64,000 nt of DNA, from the NCBI GenBank assembly GCA_013115135.1, contig JABANP010000046.1, forward strand, positions 62,001 to 126,000. Direction: 5' to 3'. The position numbers were made by a program, and so were the translations under genes. Source of the DNA: Perkinsus olseni (taxonomy: Eukaryota; Perkinsozoa; Perkinsida; Perkinsidae). The notes under the pieces are model-generated. The model worked only from the letters and a program-made list of their open reading frames with translations. It was not told the origin of the DNA and ran no database searches. Of this stretch, positions 55,707 through 64,000 are shown one piece after another (the first letter of the stretch is position 1; each line of letters starts with the position of its first letter).

Positions 55707-56939
55707 TCACTCCTCGTCGGAGGACTCATCAATCACCAGTTTGGATGCGGCCCGGGCGTGGACGTCCGGAAGGTTGAGGTAGACTTGGAAGGCGGCGGAT
55801 CGCCACCCGCCCATTCTCAGGAGAACCGAAGGGGCGACGTCTTGCTCGGAGAGATCGGTCGCGTGTCCTCGACGGAAGGAGTGAAGGCCGAATTGCTCCG
55901 AGTCCGAGCGCCCAAGGCCGGCCAGGCGTTGCCTGAGTGATTTCCTCAGTCTCTGCGCCGACGTCTTGGGGAGTAGAAGGCTGTCTTGACGGCCCTGGCT
56001 AATCAGGGCACGGGCGTGAGTATGCGGGCACAGTTGGGCTCCGATAGAAGAGCAGACGCAGAAGCGGATGAGCGTAACCGGTCTGTTGATGTTCTTCCTC
56101 TTCGAAAGTCTCACCACGACCGATTTGTCGGCATTCACCGTGATTGCTGCTGTGGGCAGGGATAAAAGCTCGGACGGAATTCGAAATAGGAACCAGTAGG
56201 CCAAGACGAAGGCCGAAAACTCCGGGTCAGCCCGTGGGGAGCCCCCATTGTGTTGTAGTGGAGGAGTTCCAGGGATGAGCTGGCGAAGTAGGGCGAGCTG
56301 TATTGCTTTCATCCTGCGGGTGCCTCCGGGGTGTTCTCTGATCTGACCCCTCAGGGCAGTGGAGACTAGGGCCGAATTGAGCCCGGAGGGATCTTCTCCG
56401 AGAAGCAGAGCCCATTTTCGGAGATGGCACACGTAGTTTGCTGCCGTTCTGCCATTGCGGAACGTGGAGACCCAAGAGACGATGACCATCGGGTCGATCG
56501 GGAAGACCGGAATGGTGTCCCCGGATATGTCAGAGAGGCATCTGACGTAGGTGATGTAGTTCCTCAGGCCGGATAGGTACTGGCGAATAGTCGCTGACCC
56601 CAGGGACAGAGATAGCGTCCTTGTTGCACTGAGCTGTAGGAGCTCGAGAACCGGTGCTCCTTCTGCGTGAGCCGCTCGTAGGGCGGCTGCTACTCCGCTT
56701 GGCGAGGTGTTCCCGCGCAGAATGGGTGTGAGCGGGGACTCCGGTAGGTTGCGGACTGTGACCAGAGCTCGCGCCAGATCTTCTGTTGACGGACGGTCGG
56801 GTGAGCGAGCTGACGTGAGCGGGATCCTGTAGACTGGCATGCTGTGACGAGCGTCAAGAACTGAAAGAGCCGAGCGACTATCCTTGGCAGCTCCCCCTGA
56901 TGGATATGGATGTTTGACTGAGAACTCATCTGTGACCAT
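55707..56939 (-). CDS. Tyrosine recombinase of the retrotransposon
   Basis: 410 residues from ATG 56939. It integrates and excises the circular DNA form of the element. The catalytic set is visible: Arg 253 in FRIPSELLSL, HxxR as His 353 and Arg 356 in HSFRRGHAT, Trp 379 in the GGW position, and nucleophile Tyr 387 in FQVYLN. The N-terminal half has the helical core-binding pattern (SATIRQYLSGLRNYITYV). No stop or frameshift. It lies 21 bases downstream of the end of the frameshift-continued RT ORF. Confidence 0.93.
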   Translation of the reverse strand: MVTDEFSVKHPYPSGGAAKDSRSALSVLDARHSMPVYRIPLTSARSPDRPSTEDLARALVTVRNLPESPLTPILRGNTSPSGVAAALRAAHAEGAPVLELLQLSATRTLSLSLGSATIRQYLSGLRNYITYVRCLSDISGDTIPVFPIDPMVIVSWVSTFRNGRTAANYVCHLRKWALLLGEDPSGLNSALVSTALRGQIREHPGGTRRMKAIQLALLRQLIPGTPPLQHNGGSPRADPEFSAFVLAYWFLFRIPSELLSLPTAAITVNADKSVVVRLSKRKNINRPVTLIRFCVCSSIGAQLCPHTHARALISQGRQDSLLLPKTSAQRLRKSLRQRLAGLGRSDSEQFGLHSFRRGHATDLSEQDVAPSVLLRMGGWRSAAFQVYLNLPDVHARAASKLVIDESSDEE

Positions 56940-56960
56940 CGCTAGTGCAGAAACCGTGTG

Positions 56961-59088
56961 TCAATTGTTCAATAGTGGCCATACGATTTGGACGCGAGAA
57001 TAGCTGCGCACCAGTGAGAAGTCGTGCCTCGATGGGCCGTCTGCTAGATTCTGCGCTGACGGGACCCGGGATATCCAGATGTTGATGCCCTTCCGGGAGA
57101 CCAAGCGCCAGAATTCGCGAACCATGTCGTTAAGGTCCTTCTGACCCGAGCTGCCGCGGATCAACGCGTGCTTCACGGGCTCGCTGTCGACATAGAGCCA
57201 TACGGACTTTCCCTTTTAGTGATGTTGCGAAAGTGCGAATGGCTGCCAGAGCGGCTAGTAATTCGAGGGGCACGATCTGCGTGGCTCGCTCCCTCCACGA
57301 GCTGACTATTCCATCATCAGCTACCTCCGAGAAGTAGCGGTTCTTCTTCTCCATCTCCCTGGGGAAGCAGAGAACCGCGCCGAGCCTTCCTTTACCTCCT
57401 TCGGCATCCGAGTAGAGAACGAGGGCCTTCTCGGTGGGCGGCTTTGCTGGGAAGTCACGACCAGATGGGGCTTCCGAGAGGAGCTTTCTGATCTGCAGCA
57501 GGTCGTCGGCCATCGTTTCCGGCTCTCTGTTGTCGGAAAGATGGGCGTATAAGCGTCTGATAGAGGCACGCCACGAGAAGTCGCCGGATGTCGCTGAGGC
57601 GAAGGTCAGCTTCCCGCAGAGCTTCCGAATGCGGCCTGGGCTGGGGTCGGGCGCTTGCACTAGCTCCTCTATCAGTGACTCCAGGCCTCTCCGTTTGTCT
57701 TCTGGGAGACATAGTGTGAGGACATCCTGCCTGAGTTTGACCTCGAGGCCAAGCAGTGCGATATCTCTCCCCGGCGGCCCCCGTTTGACGATTTTCTCGC
57801 GGAAGCCGATGATCTCGTTGAGGAAGATCCAGCAGTCGAATGCGGAGCCTGCGGATGCGCCTCGCTCAATCGCCCAGTAATCGTCGATGAAAGACATGGC
57901 TGCGACGCCGAACAGGATACGCAACAGATGCACTATGCACTGGGACACCCGGCAGTACGACGTCACACTAGAGCTTGCTCCGAACGATAGAGCTCTGTGC
58001 CTGAAGATGGCCGGCCTTCCATCGGGGCCGGCGATGCAGATCAGCTGAAATCGCGCGTGATCCGGGTGGGTTGCCACTTGCCGGTAGGCGGTCTCATGGT
58101 CACCCTTGAAGATTTGGAAGTCGGATACCTCGCCGTTCCTGTTGAGGCGCCTCCAGGCACCGATCAAGGTGTGGTGGGTTGGCAACGTCACTCGCTGTCC
58201 GAAAGAGGTCGCCCTGTTTGTGTGACTCCTCTTAAAATCATCACATAAACGGACTTTATCGCTTTGAGGAACTGGGAATCTTCGGACTAGGACAAACTCG
58301 TCGAAGGATGACTCCACGTCGCTGAGGGTCAGCGGACCTTCTAGATAGCCTTTTTGTACTTCCTGCAGAGTGGCTTCCCAGACCTCCGGCTTGAAACCCT
58401 CTCTGCAGATGGAACTGATGACATCGTCCCGTGAGGACTTCGCCTTGCGCAGCAGCTCGTCCAGCGGGATGATGTTGACGGCGCCGTCCGAGTCTCCGGG
58501 TCCGTCTTTGGGGGCGAAGACGCCGGGAGCTACCTCAATGTGTCCCACAACCGGCATACCGTTCCGCAGATCCTCAACCAGCGCCTTGTCGGGGTACTCG
58601 GTTAATTCTATGAGCTCCTCCAGAAGCTCAAGATTGAGGTTGCCAGATATTTTCGCAACATCAGGGTGCATCGATGCGCGAGCGGCTGAGGTGGCCTCTT
58701 CCAATGCCTTGGCCCTCCTCTTGATAGCTTCAATGCCGAGCTGGCGGCGTCGGACTAGCTCGTCAGGATCCAATGAGAGCTGGGCCTCGATAGCTGCCTC
58801 CAGAGCGATCGGTAGAGTAATGCCTGTATCCAATGGGTGCTCGCGTTTGAGTGCCGCCTCGAGATGGTCCTTGTGGTCGCCCGCTACGGGGAAGACCTCC
58901 AGCGACTTCGCATCGAGTTTGGTACTCGTGTAATAGAGTCTGTCGCCACTCCCATTCTCGTGGTGCTGGCCTCCCATTTGACGCAGCTCCTGTAGCTTGC
59001 TCAAGGCGATGGGGCCAGCGTCGGACTTGCGAGCCCTCTGGCGGCGGCGATGATTGGCTTTCGCCTTCAGAGAGCGCTTGCCGGCCAT
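56961..59088 (-). CDS. Reverse transcriptase-RNase H polyprotein, one frameshift
   Basis: ATG 59088 opens a frame to 57130 (652 residues). The N-terminal ~250 residues are basic then helical. The RT follows: FPVPQSDKVRLCDDFKRS, GDHETAYRQV, then the FIDD catalytic box (Asp 402-403). RNase H begins with VLYSDAEGG (first Asp) and PLELLAALAA (Glu). The frame then runs out. The rest of RNase H, with the third Asp in LYVDSE and NLADGPSR, lies in the +1 frame down to 56961. The shift falls at a four-base T run on the plus strand (57214-57217), so a one-base insertion, a sequencing error or a programmed shift are all possible. I see no aspartic protease and no DNA methylase domain. Confidence 0.9.
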
Positions 59089-60217
59089 TGAGTGGACTAC
59101 GGAAATGGCTAACCGCAAAAAAACTGAGCAGCGAGGTTGATCACGAGCTGAGTGAAATGACTTCCATCCATTCTCAGAATCCCGGCTTCTTCCGTCCTGG
59201 AATCGCTAGTCGCAGGTTGAAGGGAGCCTCAGCGCGGCAAGTCCTCCGTTGACAGGCTTGAACGGCGCGGCCTCCAGAGGAAGCGCGCCATCGCTGAGCC
59301 AAGTCTGGAGGCCTCGCTACGGGGCCTGGTTCTTCTTTGGCGGGGAGGGGGTGAAATTGTTCCTAGGTGTGTGATCTAGGTATCGCGGGGCGGCGAGGGG
59401 TGTTCCGCTGGTGTGATTGTGCGATGCAGTGCGATCATAACGCGTCGTCGCGAATAGGACGTGGTGACGTCCATATCTGGTGAGATGTGGTTCGCTAGGA
59501 CAGAGAATTTTGCCTGACGCGATATGTCTGGACGCGCCCTCACCATCTAGACTCTGGACTCTAGAGCGACAGGGTCAAGCTCCGGTAAAATGCATGTGCG
59601 CTAATTAGCCGTCCCCGATCCGAGATCGCTGGTCGTGCGAGTGTTCTTTCTTCTTTTTTTTCTATCGGATCGACAGAGTCTGGCAGTCTGCCGAGCACGC
59701 TCTTTTGGAAATGATCTGGATGGCGCAGCTCCGCTATGGAGGCGTCGTCACTTGACCACATCCGCGGGAGAATGCGTTTCGGTCCACTGCTTGTTTTCCC
59801 TGAGTTCGCAGCCACCATTGTGTGAAGTCGAGATGAGGCAACTCCGTCGGAGCTTCAGTCGGGCGGGCTCCGAGGGTGGCGAGCGTCTTTTCCATGAAGT
59901 TTGGCTCGCGCCGAGTGAGTGTGGTCTAGGAGCTGTCTCCCAGACGTGGCTTGGAGGGCGCTTTCCCCTTGCGAGGTGTACCGTCACTGAACCGAGTCGA
60001 GAGAGAGCCTTGATCCCCACTGAACTTCCTTTTTAATCGAGCGCTCGACTGTCTGGTGGGCGATATCGGAACCCAGTACTCTTAAACTCAACGATAACGA
60101 GGGCTGGAACACGTAATAATAAGTTATAGTTGCAGACATCAGAGCGACAAGATGAGTGGAATGAGAAAGAGAGAATGGATAGCTGCGATCCGATCGCGAT
60201 TTTTGAGGGCCGTCCAA
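59089..60217. other. Spacer between gag-like and RT ORFs of the element
   Basis: About 1.1 kb with only short open frames lacking any recognisable motif. It is unusually long for a retroelement interior and may hold leader or splice signals for the RT ORF. Confidence 0.4.
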
Positions 60218-61195
60218 TCACTTCTGGGCCGTGGTTTTGGAGGACGACGTGGACTCCGTGCCAGTGCCTTTGTCTCCATTGCGGGCCTTCTTGTTGGGAG
60301 CATCGCGCCGATCTTCCCCCTTGCGGCGCCCTTTCTGCCCTTGACGCTTGGCTTCTGCGTGAGTACTGCTCCGCGAGGTGGGCTGGGGCTTGGAGCGGTT
60401 TTCGGCGGCCGTCTCACTTGCTCGTATGCTGAGGTCGTCGTGGTACTTGGCGAACTTTGGCAGTACCGTGGCCATAGGTTTACCCTGCCTCAAGAGGTCG
60501 ACGATCTTCTCCTGGACGAGCTTGTGATACTCAGCCGCACCCTGTGGACCGGAAGCTCGGCTATTAGGACCGAAAGCCTTCCTGGATGTAGCCTGTGCGC
60601 AATTCAGCAGGTGCGCGAGAAGGGGGCCGATGTCTACCCTGCCAAGCTCGCTGTCGGACTCGGCCTTGTGGTTGCTGATAAGTACAACGGTGGTAGACCA
60701 GCGTAGAAGGGCCTTGAAGACGTTGCTCATGAGCCCAGCGTCCTCGTTAGGCCGCAGGAACCGCTTGATCGGGAGAGCGAGCACGTGTCTGATTCGGTCG
60801 GGGCGACTGTTGGTCAGACTGCCAGAGTGCACCTCCTTGACCAGGGAATCCTCGGGATGGAGGTCGTGGCACATCCCTCTGAGGTGAGGGGTCCCTTGGA
60901 GTAAGGCCTCCAGGTTGGGGATAGCCTTGGCGGCTTGCCTGTTGGCGTCATCCTGAGTGATCCTCAGGAATGACGCGAGGCTGCTTGCCCAGTCTGTCGG
61001 GGGTGAACCAGAGGTCTCCGAGGGCGAGTCGGCAGTGGACTTCCAGCCTGCAGCCTTCTTCCCCTTCTTGTCGCTCTCGGTGTCGCCCTCGGTGTCGCCT
61101 TCGTTGGTGCGGCCGTTGGCAGCAGCGGTGGCGGCTTCGGCTGCTACTCTTGCTGCCTCGATCTCGTCGGCGGTCAATTCGTCGTCTCCAGCCAT
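60218..61195 (-). CDS. Gag-like protein of the retrotransposon
   Basis: 325 residues from ATG 61195. The frame is open upstream to 61411, but the upstream part reads as leader. An acidic Ala/Glu-rich start (GDDELTADEIEAARVAAEAA) is followed by a folded central part (SSLASFLRITQDDANRQ, LALPIKRFLRPNEDAGLM) and a Lys/Arg-rich tail (GRRKGEDRRDAPNKKARNG), probably binding RNA. There is no CCHC zinc knuckle. Assigned as gag by position before RT and by composition only. Confidence 0.7.
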   Translation of the reverse strand: MAGDDELTADEIEAARVAAEAATAAANGRTNEGDTEGDTESDKKGKKAAGWKSTADSPSETSGSPPTDWASSLASFLRITQDDANRQAAKAIPNLEALLQGTPHLRGMCHDLHPEDSLVKEVHSGSLTNSRPDRIRHVLALPIKRFLRPNEDAGLMSNVFKALLRWSTTVVLISNHKAESDSELGRVDIGPLLAHLLNCAQATSRKAFGPNSRASGPQGAAEYHKLVQEKIVDLLRQGKPMATVLPKFAKYHDDLSIRASETAAENRSKPQPTSRSSTHAEAKRQGQKGRRKGEDRRDAPNKKARNGDKGTGTESTSSSKTTAQK

Positions 61196-61731
61196 GTCTG
61201 GGTGAGAGAGAAAGGGGGGAAAGGATAAACTGACAAAGGAGCGGGTTAATGAGCGGAGACAGCGGTAGACCGGTGGGGCGGTGGCCATAGTGAGGTGAGG
61301 GTGGTGCAGCAAGAGCATGAGGTCGGTAACCAGAAACGGGGCCGGTGATCCGGCCAGAGAGCTTTCCTTGAGGAGGCGAGCGGGTGCCGAAGCGGCACCC
61401 GCGTTCAACAAGGAGTCCCAGGGCGCGTCCTGAGACGCTTTGGGGTAAACCTTGCCCGAGACGCTCGGCTAGTCGTAAGGAAGACAGCGCGAGCAACCTC
61501 ACTCGCACGGTGCGAGTCATCACGATCCCAACGATCGTGGAATGTTCCTCCAAGAGGGAGTCCCTCTTCGCGGAGGAAGCTAACACAACACGAGAAACGA
61601 GAGCAAGAGAGTGCACTCTCAGTGAGAGCCTCTCACTGAGAAGCTCTAAGGACTCCCAAGCCAGGGGCGGTAGAGGCCACGTAGTTGAGGACGATAACGG
61701 CCTCACCGGAGGACCAGAGGACCAAGACGCT

Positions 61732-61970
61732 AAAAAAAAATCGAGCGCCGAGGGACCGTTCCTGAGGAGGCGCCCCTAGCGATACTTATGTCTCCGGCCC
61801 GAGCGTTTCATAGTAAAAGCACTGGGCGCGCGAGTTGTCACGTTGTGTTCCTTCGCGCAATGTTCGGGGAGGCTGTCCCCGAGGCGTCCTGATTTCTGCG
61901 GGTTTTGACCGGTTGATAGTCCGACACATCGCAGCCTTCGGCTGCACCTTGTCTTCCTATCAACCTTGCA
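61732..61970 (-). repeat. A1 split direct repeat, left end of the element
   Basis: Identical to A2 at 54523-54761. Its last base (61970) borders the array sequence GTATTGTTCAGAG. Confidence 0.95.
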
Positions 61971-62288
61971 GTATTGTTCAGAGACTGTAGACCACGAGGA
62001 AAGACCAAGAGGTATAAATCTCGTTGATGGGCTCCGCTCTATCCTCACCTTTTCTCGCTCCTTCGCACATTTACTCCCTCAAAGTCTACCCGGTTCTACC
62101 CGTCTCCGATCGTCAAAAGGCACACGTGGCGATCATTGGCGGCGCAACCATGGTAGATAGCCACGATGGGTAATTAAACTCGAGAAGCTTTTGGAGAATA
62201 GCGAGCCTTCTTCGAAAGATGAGCAGCATAGCGACCCCCAGAGGGAATGTTCGTGACTACCCGCCAGACCTCTGCAAATATCACACTA

Positions 62289-62370
62289 CGACAGCCGCAG
62301 GATTCGAACCTGCGCGGGCAGAGCCCAGTGGATTTCTAGTCCACCTCCTTAACCACTCGGACACGCTGTC
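62289..62370 (-). tRNA. tRNA-Ser(AGA), unit 6
   Basis: One acceptor base changed, so the last acceptor pair is G opposite G; otherwise standard. Confidence 0.82.
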
Positions 62371-62472
62371 ACGGGCGCGCCCGAAATTTTAGGGCGGACA
62401 CCAAGGAACTTGTTCGTGCTCGAAATGGAAGTTAGACTTACGGCTTCGAACACAGGAAGCGAGCCACAACGT

Positions 62473-62554
62473 CGACACCTGAGGGATTCGAACCCTCGCG
62501 GGCAGAGCCCAACGGCTTAGCAGGCCGCCGCCTTAACCACTCGGCCAAAGTGTC
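62473..62554 (-). tRNA. tRNA-Ser(GCT), unit 6
   Basis: Standard sequence; 102 bases separate it from the AGA gene. Confidence 0.92.
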
Positions 62555-63095
62555 ACGTAACCTAGTATATTAAAGCCAACGGAGCAAGCAGGAGGTTTAC
62601 TAAGCTTTTGATTGCTTCCGTGAACCGAGCGAGAAGCAAACGATTCTCGCTTCCCGGCAACGCGAGTTGCAGTTACCCAAGTAAGCAGAGGAAAAACTCG
62701 TTGTCGTCGATGCTGACGTGGAAGCTAATTTCGAGTGTATCACGTTTCCTGCAAGAGCGCCATCAAACTCCATGGTGTATTGTTCAGAGACGGTGAAGGC
62801 TACGAGGAAAACCAAGACGTATAAATCTCATTGATGGGCTTCGCTCTATCCTCACCTTTTCTCGCTCCTTCGCATATCTACTTTTTCAACGTCTAGCCGG
62901 TTCTACCTGTCTCCGATCGTCAAAGGGCACACGTGGCGACCATTGGCGGTGCAACCATGGTAGATAGCCACGACGCGTAATTAAACTGGAGAAGTTTTTG
63001 GAGAATAGCGAGCCGGCTTCGAAAGATGAGCAGCATAGCGGCCTCCAGAGGGAATGTTCGTAACTACCCGCCAGACCTCTGCAAATATCACGATA

Positions 63096-63177
63096 CGACA
63101 GCGGCAGGATTCGAACCTGCGCGGGCAGAGCCCAGTGGATTTCTAGTCCACCTCCTTAACCACTCGGACACGCTGTC
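63096..63177 (-). tRNA. tRNA-Ser(AGA), unit 7
   Basis: Standard sequence. Confidence 0.92.
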
Positions 63178-63279
63178 ACGGACGCGCCCGAAATTTTAGC
63201 GCGGACACCGAGGAACTTGTTCGTGCTCGAAATGGAAGTTAGACTTACGGCTTCGAACACAGGAAGCGAGCCACAACGT

Positions 63280-63361
63280 CGACACCTGAGGGATTCGAAC
63301 CCTCGCGGGCAGAGCCCAACGGCTTAGCAGGCCGCCGCCTTAACCACTCGGCCAAAGTGTC
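63280..63361 (-). tRNA. tRNA-Ser(GCT), unit 7
   Basis: Standard sequence. Confidence 0.92.
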
Positions 63362-63900
63362 ACGTAACCTAATACATAAGCCAACGGAGCAAGCAGGAGG
63401 TTTACTAAGCTTTTGATTGCTTCCGTGAACCGAGCGAGAAGCAAACTATTCTCGCTTCCCGGCAACGCGAGTTGCAGTTACCCAAGTAAGCAGAGGAAAA
63501 ACTCGTTGTCGTCGATGCTGACGTGGAAGCTAATTTCGAGTGTATCACGTTTCCTGCAAGAGCGCCATCAAACTTCATGGTGTATTGTTCAGAGACGGTG
63601 AAGGCTACGAGGAAAACCAAGACGTATAAATCTCATTGATGGGCTTCGCTCTATCCTCACCTTTTCTCGCTCCTTCGCATATCTACTTTCTCAAAGTCTA
63701 GCCGGTTCTACCCGTCTCCGATCGTCAAAGGGCACACGTGGCGACCATTGGCGGTGCAACCATGGTAGATAGCCACGACGCGTAATTAAACTGGAGAAGT
63801 TTTTGGAGAATAGCGAGCCGGCTTCGAAAGATGAGCAGCATAGCGGCCTCCAGAGGGAATGTTCGTGACTACCCGCCAGACCTCTGCAAATATCACGATA

Positions 63901-63982
63901 CGACAGCGGCAGGATTCGAACCTGCGCGGGCAGAGCCCAGTGGATTTCTAGTCCACCTCCTTAACCACTCGGACACGCTGTC
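63901..63982 (-). tRNA. tRNA-Ser(AGA), unit 8
   Basis: Standard sequence; its GCT partner would lie beyond the window end. Confidence 0.92.
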
Positions 63983-64000
63983 ACGGGCGCGCCCGAGATT

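Larger units (their letters stand above)
53835..61970 (-). mobile_element. Complete tyrosine-recombinase retrotransposon (DIRS order, Ngaro/PAT-like)
   Basis: An 8136-base element on the minus strand. Order in its own direction: A1 (61970-61732), gag-like ORF, RT-RNase H ORF, tyrosine recombinase ORF, B1 (55431-54762), A2 (54761-54523), an 18-base linker, B2 (54504-53835). This split direct repeat layout is that of Ngaro and PAT elements, which insert through a circular intermediate with a tyrosine recombinase rather than a DDE integrase. The flanks ...CATGGT and GTATTG... join to exactly the sequence found uninterrupted in other array units, so there is no target duplication and no deletion. 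A1 and A2 are identical over 239 bases; B1 and B2 differ at one of 670 positions (54044/54971). Only the RT ORF is damaged, by one frameshift. It is therefore very young. Confidence 0.95.
61971..64000 (-). repeat. Second tRNA-Ser array continues right of the retrotransposon
   Basis: Three more units with spacing 807 and 805 bases, slightly diverged from the left part. The array runs off the end of the window. Confidence 0.92.

Noticed and set aside
53835..61970. LTR retrotransposon interpretation
   Set aside because: Direct repeats are not simply terminal, there is no target duplication, no DDE integrase or protease, and a full tyrosine recombinase is present.

Overview
This is nuclear DNA from a eukaryote with compact, intron-rich genes. 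In the four models that close completely (PIP kinase, two cyclins, cytochrome b5) most introns are GT-AG and only about 46-56 bases long. The PIP kinase, cyclin, SET-methyltransferase and cytochrome b5 exons are joined in phase through many such introns. The purine nucleoside phosphorylase is of the type known from Plasmodium and other alveolates. Together these point to an alveolate, and my best guess is a Perkinsus-like protist. That is inference from gene style; there is no ribosomal RNA in the window to settle it.

Layout of 1-26.6 kb (all confident genes on +, except one weak minus-strand gene at 4.5-5.7 kb): a phosphatidylinositol phosphate kinase (1.47-4.16 kb), two related PHO80-type cyclins (6.2-8.1 and 10.4-12.1 kb), a long coiled-coil protein (13.5-16.0 kb), an ADD/PHD-Tudor-SET histone methyltransferase (16.2-21.6 kb), a decayed tRNA-Ser with an Asn anticodon (22.0 kb), and a choline-transporter-like (SLC44) gene (about 22.7-25.2 kb). 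Stretches of 0.3-2.3 kb between them show no recognisable gene.

26.6-31.7 kb is a tandem array of tRNA-Ser genes, all on the minus strand, in units of about 526 or 582 bases, fading into degraded units. 31.7-49.4 kb holds minus-strand genes: a CCDC112-like coiled-coil protein, the purine nucleoside phosphorylase, a tail-anchored cytochrome b5, a polycystin-1-like REJ/TM receptor with very proline-rich loops, and a small membrane protein of unknown type.

49.8-64.0 kb is a second tRNA-Ser array (Ser-GCT then Ser-AGA in each unit; period exactly 812 bases in the first five units, 805-807 in the last). An 8136-base tyrosine-recombinase retrotransposon (DIRS order, Ngaro/PAT-like) has inserted into it. 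The element has gag-like, RT-RNase H and tyrosine recombinase ORFs, and split direct repeats in the order A1-ORFs-B1-A2-B2. It sits in a spacer with no target duplication, and intact empty sites are present in neighbouring units. Every tRNA gene in the window is a serine tRNA (anticodons AGA, TGA, GCT), about 25 usable copies plus relics. The spacers of both arrays carry a diverged copy of the 3' end of the nearby SLC44 gene, so the arrays probably grew from a segment that started beside that gene.

The most unusual things here are the serine-only tRNA arrays with their captured gene fragment, and the near-perfect tyrosine-recombinase retrotransposon inside one of them.
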